From the NCBI GenBank assembly GCA_963764305.1, contig CAVXSD010000010.1, positions 124,001-188,000 on the forward strand: a DNA stretch of 64,000 bases. The letters run 5' to 3'. The stretch is from Bog-473 sp963764305 (GTDB taxonomy: Bacteria; Actinomycetota; Acidimicrobiia; Acidimicrobiales; RAAP-2). Below are positions 18,061 to 26,254 of the stretch, in pieces. Made by a program: the position numbers and the translations under genes. The notes beneath the pieces were generated by a model. The model saw only the letters and a list, made by a program, of their open reading frames with translations. It was not told the origin of the DNA and did no database searches. Position 1 is the first letter of the stretch, and each line of letters begins with the position of its first letter.

Positions 18061-19670
18061 ATGGCGCCAGCCAGCCCGAAGAGCGATCCCGACCGCTGGT
18101 GGCACGGCGGCGTCTTCTATCAGGTGTACCCCCGCTCGTACGCGGACGCCAACGGTGATGGAGTGGGCGACCTGCCCGGCATCGTGTCCAAGCTCGATCA
18201 CCTGGCGCGCCTGGGCATCACCGCGGTGTGGCTGTCGCCGGTGACCGCGCTCGCCCAACCGCGACTGGGGCTACGACGTCTCGGACTACCGCGCCATCGA
18301 TCCCGCCTTCGGGACGCTCGACGATCTCGACACCCTCGTGCGCGAGGCGGGCGAGCGGGGCATCCGCGTCCTGCTGGACCTGGTGCCCAACCACACCAGC
18401 GACCAGCACGCGTGGTTCGTCGACGCGCTGGAGCGGGCGGGACTCGGCGCACCGCGACTACTACGTCTGGGCCGACCCCAGGGCCGACGGCGGCCCGCCC
18501 AACAACTGGGTCAGCATCTTCGGCGGCTCCGCCTGGGAGCTCGATCAGGCGAGCGGCCAGTACTTCCTGCACAATTTCGAGGCGGCACAACCGGACCTGA
18601 ATTGGTGGAACGAGGAGGTGCGGCGCGAGTTCGACGACATCCTGCGCTTCTGGTGGGACCGCGGCGTGGCGGGCTTCCGTATCGACGTGTGCAACATGAT
18701 GATCAAGGACAAGGAGCTGCGCGACAACCCGCCGGCCACCGAGGACGACCCCTTGGACCAGCAGTTCATGGGGCAACGCGCCGTCTACAACACCGACCGT
18801 CCCGAGGCCCACGACATCCTGCGTCGCTGGCGCGCCCTCGTGGACACCTACGAGCCCCAACGGATCCTCATCGGCGAGACCAACGTGGAGCAGCTGCCCA
18901 CGCTGATGCAGTTCTACGGCAACGGGCGGGACGAACTGCACGGCGGCTTCAACTTCGTGTTCATCAACGCGCCGTTCGAGGCGGGCGCGCTGCGCACCGT
19001 CGTCGAGGACACCGAGGCCCTCCTGCCCGAGGGAGCATGGCCCATCTGGACGGCGTCCAATCACGACGTGTCCCGGCTGGCCACCCGCTGGGCGGCCGGC
19101 GACCCGGCCAAGGTCAAGGTTGCCCTGCTTCTCCTGCTCACCCTGCGGGGCACGCCGTTCCTGTTCCAGGGCGACGAGATCGGGCTGGTCGACGGCCCCA
19201 TTGAGAGAGAGGACGTCCTCGACGCGGTCGGGGCGCGCTTCTGGCCCGTCTACAAGGGCCGCGACGCGGAGCGCACGCCGATGCCGTGGAACCGCGGGCC
19301 CGGCGGCGGGTTCACCCCGGCGGGCGTCCGCACCTGGCTGCCCATGGCCGACCCGGCGCTGTGCAACGTGGCCGACCAGGAGGGCGACCCCGACTCCGCG
19401 CTCGAGCTGTGCCGCCGGGCCATCGTGGCCCGCCAGGCCGGCGAGGATCTCGCCGTCGGGCCCTACCGGTCGCTCGCCTCGCCGGAGGACACCTGGGCCT
19501 ACGCCCGGGGGGACGGCACCACCGTGCTCCTCAACATGAGCGGCGGCGACGCGACCTTCGACGGGGTGGTCGGGACGGTGACGGTGAGCACCGAGCACGA
19601 CCTCGAGGGGTCGGTCATGGAGGGCGCGTTGACGCTGCCGTCCTGGAGTGGTGCCGTCGTGACGCGATGA
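18061..19670 (+). pseudogene. GH13 alpha-glucosidase/alpha-amylase-family protein, two frameshifts
   Basis: About 536 residues once the frames are joined. The first frame reads WWHGGVFYQVYPRSYADANG, the usual GH13 opening. After a break near 18245 it continues NRDWGYDVSDYRAIDPAFG and VLLDLVPNHTSDQHAWF (region I). After a second break near 18445 come GFRIDVCNMMIK (region II, nucleophile Asp), ILIGETNVEQL (region III, acid/base Glu) and TASNHDVSRLATR (region IV). This pattern is typical of intracellular oligo-1,6- or alpha-glucosidases. Each break is explained by one extra C. All catalytic residues survive, so a sequence error is more likely than decay. The stop overlaps the next gene's ATG by four bases; a GGAAGGG lies before ATG 18061. 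Confidence 0.8.
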
Positions 19671-21007
19671 CCCGGCGCTTCGTGCTGTGCAGTACGCCGG
19701 CGCAAGGCCACACGGCGCCGCTCCTGGCGGTGGCCCGCCGGCTCATCGACGAGGGGCACGAGGTCGTCTTCTTCACGACCGCGGACTACCGGGAAAAGGT
19801 GGAGGCGACGGGCGTCCGCTTCGAACCCTTCGCGGCGGAGGACGACGCCCACGACCTGATGGTGGCCAATCCCGCGGCGAGTCCTCGTCCAAGCGGGGCG
19901 TGCGCGGCGTCAAGGACGACCTACGGCGGATCTTCATCGGCCCGCTCCCGGGCCAGTGCCGAGGCCTGCGCGCCATCCTCGACGGCTTCGCCGCCGACTG
20001 CATCGTCGTCGACACCATGTTCCTCGGCGCACTCCCCCTGGCCCTGGGCCCGCGGCGGTGCGCCCCGCGCTGGCCTGCATCGGCGTCATGCCCTACGCGT
20101 CGCGCAGCCGGGACACGGCGCCGTTCGGGGTGGCGTTCCAGCCGGGTGGCGGACCGCTCCGCCGCGTCCGCAACGCCGCCTTGAACTGGGCTACCGAGCA
20201 CGTCGCGATGGCCGACATCCAGCGCTTCGCCCGGCGCCGGCTGGCCGAGGCCGGCACGCCCGGCTTCCCGGGCTACCTCATCGACCTGCCCCCGAAGGTG
20301 GTCGACGCCTACCTGCAGGCAACGGTGGCCGGCTTCGAGTACCCGCGCTCCGACCTGGCCCCGACGGTGCGCTTCGTCGGGCCGATCCTGGCCCCACCGT
20401 CGCAGTCCTTCGAGGAGCCGGCGTGGTGGGGCGAGCTCGGGAGCGGTCGCCCGGTCGTCCATGTCACCCAGGGCACGCTCGACAACGCGGACCTGGGTCG
20501 CCTGCTCCTGGTCACCGTCCGGGCGTTGGCCCACGACGACGTGCTCGTGATCGCCACCACCGCGGGCCGGACCCGGGGCCGCTGCGGCGGGGGCTGCCGG
20601 CCAACGTGCGGCTGGAGCGCTTCGTCCCCCACGATCTCCTGCTCCCCCACGTCGACGTCATGGTGACCAACGGCGGCTACGGCGGGGTGCAGCAGGCGCT
20701 GGCCCACGGCGTCCCCCTCGTCGTGGCCGGCGACAGCGAGGACAAGCCCGAGGTGGCCGCCCGCGTGCAGTGGTCGGGCACCGGCATCAACCTGCACACG
20801 GGGCGGCCCTCGCCGGCCATGGTGGCCCGGGCCGTGCGCCGGGTGCTCGTCCGCCGGACCTACCGGCGGCGGGCGCTGGCGCTCCAGGCCGAGATCGCGG
20901 CGAGCGACCCCCTCGGGACGATCAGCGCCACGCTCGCCGAGCTGTGCGCGGCGAACGACACCGTGCGCGGCCAGCAGGCGGGCGCGGGCGCGTCGCTGCG
21001 TCCGTAA
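19667..21007 (+). pseudogene. GT1/MGT-family glycosyltransferase, three frame breaks
   Basis: About 447 residues after joining. The N-terminal domain begins RRFVLCSTPAQGHTAPLLAV, the acceptor-domain opening of UGT/MGT enzymes. The nucleotide-sugar domain has LERFVPHDLLLPHVDVMVTN followed by GGYGGVQQALAHGVPLVVAG and EDKPEVAARVQWSGTG, the actinobacterial MGT signature. The frame shifts by one base near 19870, 20055 and 20580, each time as if one base had been lost. Such enzymes glycosylate lipids or natural products. The ATG overlaps the glucosidase stop (ATGA), which suggests translational coupling of glucosidase and transferase. Confidence 0.75.
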
Positions 21008-21070
21008 GCGGGCCCACCAGGCGTACCGCCACGGCAGTGGCGCCGGAGCCGTTCTCGGAGCGGCGCGGGT

Positions 21071-21076
21071 TAGTCT
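21071..21076 (+). promoter_or_regulatory. -10 element of a probable leaderless promoter (methyltransferase at 21084)
   Basis: TAGTCT, seven bases (CGGCATG), then ATG 21084. The spacing selects the second of two adjacent ATG codons as the start. Confidence 0.45.
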
Positions 21077-21083
21077 CGGCATG

Positions 21084-22116
21084 ATGCCAGCCGAAGGACG
21101 TGTGCGCTGGCCGCGGGTGAGCAAGGCTCCGGGTCCCGCCCGGCCCGAATCCTTCCCCGACTCGGGACTGCTGGAGGACCTCCCGGCCGCCGAACTGCAC
21201 CGGGGGCTCTTCCACCTCCTCTTCGGCCGTGAGCCCGCCCCCGACGATCCCTTCGTGGCCGAGCTCGAACGCGGCGCGACGAGCCCGCGCCAGCTCATGG
21301 AGTGGCTGATCCATTCAGCCGAGTGGAGCCACTCCGCGCCGATGACCGAATTCGGCCCGTCACTGCACTATGGGCGCGGCGTCTTCATCCGCAGCCTGCC
21401 GAGGGCACGGCGGATCCTCGACATCGGCGGCGTGGCCCTCGGGGTCCCCTACGGCGCGCTCGTCCTGATGGGCTACCCGTACGCGTTCGAAGAGATCGTG
21501 ATCGTCGACCTGCCGAGCGAGGACCGCCACGAGCTGTACCAGGACGACCAGCGCTTGACCTCCGTCGACGTCGCCGGAGGGCGGGTCAGCTACCGCTACC
21601 ACTCCATGACCGACCTGAGCAGCTACCCGTCGGCGTCGTTCGACATGGTCTACAGCGGGGAGAGCATCGAGCACATCACGCGTGGAGGCCGAACACGTGC
21701 TGGCGGATGCACGGCGCGTCCTCAAGCCGGGCGGGATCCTGGCCCTCGATACCCCCAACGCCAATCTGACCCGGCTGCAGCAGGACGCGTACATCGACCC
21801 CGACCACAAGTACGAGTACCGGCACGCCGAAATGGCGGCCATGCTGCGCGGCAACGGCTTCGTGATCGAGCGGGCGATGGGGATCAACTACGGCGGCGAA
21901 TCCGTGGCGCGGGGCGTCTTCGATCCCACCGAGCTCGCCACCAAGCGCGGCATGTTCGACGACATCGAGAATTGCTACCTGCTCGCCTATGTGTGCCGGC
22001 GGCCGCACCGTCCGACGCCTCGGACGTCGCTCGAGCGGGCGTGGTGGAGCGTCGCCGGGACGCAGGCCACACCGCGGCGGGCGTTCGGCCGGGCCCGCCG
22101 CCTCCTCGCCCGCTGA
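21084..22116 (+). pseudogene. SAM-dependent methyltransferase, one frame break
   Basis: About 344 residues. An N-terminal region with LFHLLFGREPAPDDPFVAEL and LIHSAEWSH resembles the small domain found beside sugar-linked methyltransferases. The SAM domain has RRILDIGGVALGVPYGALVL (motif I, lacking the usual second glycine pattern), FDMVYSGESIEHIT, and, after the break near 21684, VEAEHVLADARRVLKPGG and ALDTPNANLTRLQQD. One extra base or two missing bases would join the frames. The neighbouring glycosyltransferase suggests glycan or glycolipid methylation, which is inferred. Confidence 0.7.
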
Positions 22117-22166
22117 CGTGCCGACGTCGGCCAATTCAACTTACATGACGCCGGGCGGCCCGTTTC

Positions 22167-23141
22167 CTACCGGTCGAGGGGGGACATGTCCGCGTAGCGG
22201 TCGCCTTTGGCGGGCGCGACGGTGTCGAGCACGGCGAGGTCCTCCTCGGTCAGCTCGACGTCGAGGGCGGCCACGTTCTCCTCCAGGTAGGTGCGGCGCT
22301 TGGTGCCCGGGATCGGGGCCACGTCGCGTCCGGCCGCCTGCACGAAGGCGAGCGCGATCTGCCCGGATGTGCAGCCCTTGGCCGAAGCGAGCTGGTCGAT
22401 GACCTCGACGATGGCGACGTTGTCGGCCAGGTTGTCGCCTTGGAACCGGGGCTGGTAGCGGCGGAAGTCGCCCTCGTCCAGGTCGTCGAGCGAGCGCAGG
22501 GCGCCGGTCAGGAAGCCGCGGCCGAGCGGACTGTAGGGAACGAAGCCGATCCCGAGCTCGCGCAGCGTGGGCAGGATCTCCTGCTCGGGGTCGCGCGACC
22601 ACACCGAGTACTCGGTCTGCAGAGCGGAGATCGGGTGCACGGCGTGGGCCCGCCGGATGGTGGCGGGCGCCGCCTCGGAGAGGCCGAGGAAGCGCACCTT
22701 GCCCTGGCCCACGAGCTCGCCCATTGCCCCGACCGTCTCCTCGATCGGGGTGTCGGGATCCACGCGGTGCTGGTAGTAGAGGTCGATGTGGTCGACGCCG
22801 AGCCGAAGGAGCGAGCCGTCGCAGGACTGGCGCACGTACTCGGGCCGGCCGTTGACGGCGCGCCTGGCCGGGGAGTCGGGGTCACGCACGACGCCGAACT
22901 TGGTGGCGATGACCGCCTCGTCGCGGTGCCCGGCCAGCGCCCTCCCGACGAGCACCTCGTTGGTGTGCGGGCCGTACATGTCGGACGTGTCGAAGAAAGT
23001 GACCCCCAGCTCGAGCGCCCGGTGGATGGTGGCGATGGACTCGGCGTCGTCCCCGGGGCCGTAGAAGTCGGACATCCCCATGCAGCCGAGACCCTGGCGC
23101 GAGACCCGCAGGCCCTGGTTTCCGAGCGTGATCGTTTCCAT
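22167..23141 (-). CDS. Aldo/keto reductase
   Basis: 324 residues, the usual length of AKR family proteins of the YajO/AKR13 kind. The tetrad is visible: Asp in TFFDTSDMYG, Tyr in the same motif, Lys in AVIATKFG and His in DLYYQHRVDPDTP. The NADPH-binding end has IPGTKRRTYLEEN. These cytoplasmic enzymes reduce aldehydes and ketones with NADPH. It converges on the methyltransferase and is followed on its 5' side by 13-bp repeats and the PPOX-type gene. No specific substrate can be inferred. Confidence 0.9.
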   Translation of the reverse strand: METITLGNQGLRVSRQGLGCMGMSDFYGPGDDAESIATIHRALELGVTFFDTSDMYGPHTNEVLVGRALAGHRDEAVIATKFGVVRDPDSPARRAVNGRPEYVRQSCDGSLLRLGVDHIDLYYQHRVDPDTPIEETVGAMGELVGQGKVRFLGLSEAAPATIRRAHAVHPISALQTEYSVWSRDPEQEILPTLRELGIGFVPYSPLGRGFLTGALRSLDDLDEGDFRRYQPRFQGDNLADNVAIVEVIDQLASAKGCTSGQIALAFVQAAGRDVAPIPGTKRRTYLEENVAALDVELTEEDLAVLDTVAPAKGDRYADMSPLDR

Positions 23142-23155
23142 GGCTGCACCCTAGG

Positions 23156-23194
23156 GGTGGCAGGCCCGGGTGGCAGGCCCGGGTGGCCGGCCCG
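23156..23194. repeat. 13-bp tandem repeat, three copies
   Basis: GGTGGCAGGCCCG occurs twice in a row, followed by GGTGGCCGGCCCG and a partial fourth unit. It lies between the 5' end of the aldo/keto reductase and the 3' end of the PPOX-type gene. No coding role is seen. Confidence 0.85.
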
Positions 23195-23208
23195 GGGTGG
23201 CGGACTCC

Positions 23209-23652
23209 TCAGGCTCCGGCGTTGGACGTGATGACGCCGGCACGGACAAAGACGGCGCAGCGCCGGTCCGCCGCCATGACGCGGTCGAATTCGGCCCAGT
23301 CCTCGTGCGTCCCGCCGGCCGCGACGAAGACCGACCGGATGGTCGCCGGCACGTCGAGACCGGGCGCAGCGCCATCGTCGGGCCCGACCAGGCGCACCGG
23401 CCCCGAGACGGCGGCCCAGTCGGCACCGACACGAAAGACGACGGTGGCCCGGCCCGAGGACCGGAGCAGCTCGAGCTTGCGCGCGCCGCCGCCCAGCACC
23501 GCGGCGACACCGGGGGACCCGTCCACCGGGTCGGCGTGTACACCTGCACTGACCACCGAGGCGTGTACCGTCCCGTCGGGACGCGCCACGGCGAAGACGG
23601 CCAGGTGGTGATCCGCCGCCGCCAGCCGGGTCACATCGCCGAGATCTGCCAT
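23209..23652 (-). CDS. PPOX-type flavin/F420-binding split-barrel protein
   Basis: 147 residues from ATG 23652, with GGGAGA about ten bases upstream. The sequence runs LAVFAVARPDGTVHASVVSA, KLELLRSSGRATVVFRVG and AAVSGPVRLVGPDDGA, the strand order of the pyridoxamine-phosphate-oxidase-like split barrel found in many actinobacterial F420-dependent reductases. It ends with FDRVMAADRRCAVFVRAGVI. Cofactor (FMN or F420) and substrate are not determinable. A perfect palindrome lies 54 bases upstream and may be an operator. Confidence 0.75.
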   Translation of the reverse strand: MADLGDVTRLAAADHHLAVFAVARPDGTVHASVVSAGVHADPVDGSPGVAAVLGGGARKLELLRSSGRATVVFRVGADWAAVSGPVRLVGPDDGAAPGLDVPATIRSVFVAAGGTHEDWAEFDRVMAADRRCAVFVRAGVITSNAGA

Positions 23653-23705
23653 TTGGGACAGTCTCCCTCGTCCAGGCATCGTCCGCCCTCGGGGTGTTCT
23701 GGAAA

Positions 23706-23729
23706 ACTATCAACGAGTTCGTTGATAGT
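23706..23729. promoter_or_regulatory. Perfect 24-bp palindrome upstream of the PPOX gene, candidate operator
   Basis: Two 11-base arms, ACTATCAACGA and TCGTTGATAGT, are separated by two bases. This size and symmetry is typical of sites for dimeric regulators such as TetR or MarR proteins. It sits 54 bases before the PPOX start, where a promoter would be. No regulator gene is adjacent. Confidence 0.6.
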
Positions 23730-23758
23730 CCGGAAGATGTCTCCGATGGCCCGGCCAA

Positions 23759-23812
23759 GTGAGCCCGGCCCAGTGAGCCCGGCCGAGGTGAGTCCGGCCG
23801 AGGTGAGCCAGC
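23759..23812. repeat. 15-bp imperfect tandem repeat, about four copies
   Basis: Units of the form GTGAGCCCGGCCGAG repeat with small changes between the rimI 3' end and the PPOX promoter region. The copies are back to back without spacers, so this is not a CRISPR array. No function is apparent. Confidence 0.75.
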
Positions 23813-23900
23813 CCAACGCCGTTCGGCACGCTGATCGAGCTGGGCCAGGGGTAGCCCCGTCCGTCGTCAACGCCGCGTCGCCGGGACACGGCGTGGCGGG

Positions 23901-24413
23901 CTAGCCCTCCTGGACGGCCAGCCCGGCGGCGGCCAGGTCGTCGAGGCGCCGCGCGTACTCGTCGGAATCGATGTCGTGGACCCACATGACGAGCGCGTCC
24001 TGCCCGGTGACCGGGTAGTAGTTCTTGCGCACGGCGACGGGGGCGAACCCGAAGCGGCGGTAGAGCGCCTGGGCGGGGTCGTTGTTGGCCGCCACCTCCA
24101 AGGAGATGTGCTTGATCCCCGCGGCGCGCAGGCTTCGAATGCCGTCGACGATCATCGTGATGGCCACTCCCGAACGCTGGAAGGCCGGCGCCGTGGCGAT
24201 GGTGGTCATGTGCGCCTCTTCGTCCACCATCATGAACCCGATGTAGCCGGCCAGCTCCTCACCGTCCCAGGCGGCGCGGTACTGACGGCCCTTGCGCAGG
24301 GCCAGCTCGGAGGTGAAGACCGCGACCGACCACGGCTCGGGGAAGACCGCGCTCTCGATGCGGAGCACGTGACGGAGGTCCCTCCGCTTGAGCTTGTCGA
24401 TGCGCAGCGTCAT
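23901..24413 (-). CDS. rimI: Ribosomal-protein-alanine N-acetyltransferase RimI
   Basis: 170 residues. Typical RimI features are LRIESAVFPEPWSVAVFTSE, the acetyl-CoA loop around TIATAPAFQRSGVAITMI, and the C-terminal ALYRRFGFAPVAVRKNYYP. It acetylates protein N-termini, classically that of S18, and in actinobacteria is linked to the TsaB/TsaD system. It is the last gene of the alr-UDG-tsaE-tsaB-rimI run and starts 13 bases after the tsaB stop. In many actinobacteria tsaD follows immediately; here it does not. Confidence 0.9.
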   Translation of the reverse strand: MTLRIDKLKRRDLRHVLRIESAVFPEPWSVAVFTSELALRKGRQYRAAWDGEELAGYIGFMMVDEEAHMTTIATAPAFQRSGVAITMIVDGIRSLRAAGIKHISLEVAANNDPAQALYRRFGFAPVAVRKNYYPVTGQDALVMWVHDIDSDEYARRLDDLAAAGLAVQEG

Positions 24414-24426
24414 CTCCGCGCCGCCC

Positions 24427-25170
24427 TCAGGCTCGTACCGCACGTGCGAAGTTGCTCTTGGCGTCCGCCTCCCGCATATAGAGGGGGACGACCGCAGCGG
24501 GCCCGACTGGCGGTGCTCCCGCGTCCAGCCGTGCCCGGGCCAGGTCGAGCAGAGCCGCCGGTGGCGGGAAGGACAGGCCGGGCCTGACCGTCGCGAGGCC
24601 GGGGGTCTCCTGCAGCACCGGCGCGTACCGCTGCGCGCCATCGCCGACGGCGTGCAGCGGCGCGCCGGCGAACTGGCCGAGCGAGGCGACCAGGTCATCG
24701 GGCGCGAACAGCCCGGGGGCCAGGCGCGCCACCGGGTCCACCCCCGCCGCCCCGACCTCGTGCACCGTGGCGAAGACCTCGCCCCGCCGGGCGTCGACGC
24801 AGGCCAGGACCAAGCCCCGCAGTCCCGCCCCGGCGGCGCCGGCGGTGAGGATGTCCAGGCTGGTCACGCCTACGACCCCGAGGCCGAGCGCCTGGGCCAG
24901 CCCCTTGGCCACGGCGACGCCGACCCGCAGGCCGGTGAAGAGCCCCGGACCGACGTCGACCGCCACGACGCCCAGGTCGGCGGGGACCAGATCCACCTGG
25001 GTCAGCAGGTGCTCGAGGGCGGGCGTGAGCGTCTCGACGTGGCGACGGCGCCCCGTCAGCGCCAGCTCGGCCTGCACTCCGCCGGGCGTGCGCACGGCGA
25101 CCGCGACCGTCTCGGTCGCCGTCTCGATCGCAACCATGGCAGGAGGGGTATCGGGTTCGGCCCCGCTCAC
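24427..25170 (-). CDS. tsaB: tRNA t6A biosynthesis protein TsaB
   Basis: 247 residues. The ASKHA-fold opening is MVAIETATETVAVAV and the family motif is DVGPGLFTGLRVGVAVAKGL. TsaB partners TsaD and TsaE in making threonylcarbamoyl-adenosine at position 37 of ANN-decoding tRNAs. GTG 25170 overlaps the tsaE stop (GTGA) and has a GGGGGA upstream; the alternative ATG 25137 would begin directly at the conserved strand. The C-terminal tail is arginine- and alanine-rich. Confidence 0.92.
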   Translation of the reverse strand: MSGAEPDTPPAMVAIETATETVAVAVRTPGGVQAELALTGRRRHVETLTPALEHLLTQVDLVPADLGVVAVDVGPGLFTGLRVGVAVAKGLAQALGLGVVGVTSLDILTAGAAGAGLRGLVLACVDARRGEVFATVHEVGAAGVDPVARLAPGLFAPDDLVASLGQFAGAPLHAVGDGAQRYAPVLQETPGLATVRPGLSFPPPAALLDLARARLDAGAPPVGPAAVVPLYMREADAKSNFARAVRA

Positions 25171-25685
25171 GGCGTCCGGTCCCCCACCTGCCCGAGGAGC
25201 CCGGCCGCGGCGCCCGTCTGGTCGGCCCGGCGACCCCGGCCCACCAGCGTCAGTAGTCGCCGCTCCGGCGCCCCGACGGGATCCGGGACGGTCAGCGTGA
25301 TCTCGAGCGCGCTCTCCCCCAGGGCCGGTGCGGCCAGGTCGCCCCACTCGACGAGCGCCACCGCGTCCTCCTCGACCAGCTCGGCCAGGGCCAGGTCGGC
25401 CACCTCGTCCAGCGAGCCGGTGCGGTACACGTCGGCATGGATCAGCACCCCGACGGGGCTGTCCGCCCCGCAGCGGTACTGGCGCACCAGCGCGAAGGTC
25501 GGGCTGGTCACCGGGCCCGCGACGCCGAGCGCCGCGGCGAAGCCCTGGGCGAAGACCGTCTTGCCGGCCCCGAGCTCCCCGATCAAGAGCACGACGTCAC
25601 CGGCCCGGCACAGCCGGGCCACCCGCCCGGCCAGCTCCTTCGTGGCCTCGGGCGACTCGCTCGTCCAGGCCACGGGCCAGTTCAC
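25167..25685 (-). CDS. tsaE: tRNA t6A biosynthesis ATPase TsaE
   Basis: 172 residues from GTG 25685. The Walker A motif is LIGELGAGKTVFAQG, followed by VTSPTFALVRQY, the DVYR motif in IHADVYRTGSLDEV and the WGD motif in LVEWGDLA, the full TsaE set. It drives cycling of the TsaB-TsaD complex. It overlaps the uracil-DNA glycosylase stop by four bases on one side and the tsaB start by four bases on the other. Confidence 0.93.
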   Translation of the reverse strand: MNWPVAWTSESPEATKELAGRVARLCRAGDVVLLIGELGAGKTVFAQGFAAALGVAGPVTSPTFALVRQYRCGADSPVGVLIHADVYRTGSLDEVADLALAELVEEDAVALVEWGDLAAPALGESALEITLTVPDPVGAPERRLLTLVGRGRRADQTGAAAGLLGQVGDRTP

Positions 25686-26254
25686 GCCCGGTCCGCCGCC
25701 ATCAGGCGCTTCGCCCGCACGAGGTCGGCCCGCATCTCGGCCATGGCCTCCCCGCCCGCCCGCAGGACGTAGGCCGGGTGGTACGTCGGGACCAGGTTGG
25801 CCCGGCCGCGCTCGAACACCTGCCCCCGCAGCTCGCGAATGCCCCGGTCCGTGTCGAGCAGGAGCTTGGTGGCGAAGTTCCCCAGCGTGACGACGACGAC
25901 AGGGTCGATGAGGGTGATCTGCTCGGTGAGGTACGGGCGGCAGGCCTCGATCTCCTTCGGCGCCGGATCGCGGTTGTTGGGCGGGCGGCACTTGACGACG
26001 TTGGCGATGTAGCACTCGGCCCGGGTCAAGCCGATCTCCTCCCACATCAGGCGATCGAGCAGCTTGCCCGAGCGGCCGACGAAGGGCTCCCCGGCCAGGT
26101 CCTCCTCGCGGCCCGGCCCCTCGCCCACGAAGAGCAGGTCGGCTGCGGCGTCGCCCACGCCGAAGACAACCTGGGTGCGCCCCTTGGCCAGCGGGCACAG
26201 GGTGCAGGTCGAGGCGGTGCGCCGCAGCCGCTCCAGGACGTCGGCGTCAGGCAC
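25682..26254 (-). CDS. Uracil-DNA glycosylase, family 4/5 (4Fe-4S)
   Basis: 190 residues from GTG 26254. Cluster-binding cysteines are seen in STCTLCPLAKGR near the N-terminus and in KCRPPNNRDP and ACRPY later. The catalytic loop is FVGEGPGREEDLAGEPFVG and the leucine-loop motif is YHPAYVLRAGG. This is a small iron-sulphur UDG that removes uracil from DNA. It is set between alr and tsaE with an eight-base overlap upstream and a four-base overlap downstream, an unusual place for a repair gene. Confidence 0.9.
   Translation of the reverse strand: MPDADVLERLRRTASTCTLCPLAKGRTQVVFGVGDAAADLLFVGEGPGREEDLAGEPFVGRSGKLLDRLMWEEIGLTRAECYIANVVKCRPPNNRDPAPKEIEACRPYLTEQITLIDPVVVVTLGNFATKLLLDTDRGIRELRGQVFERGRANLVPTYHPAYVLRAGGEAMAEMRADLVRAKRLMAADRA

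Noticed and set aside
23759..23812. Tandem 15-bp units as a CRISPR array
   Set aside because: The units are back to back without unique spacers, they differ from each other, and there are no cas genes.
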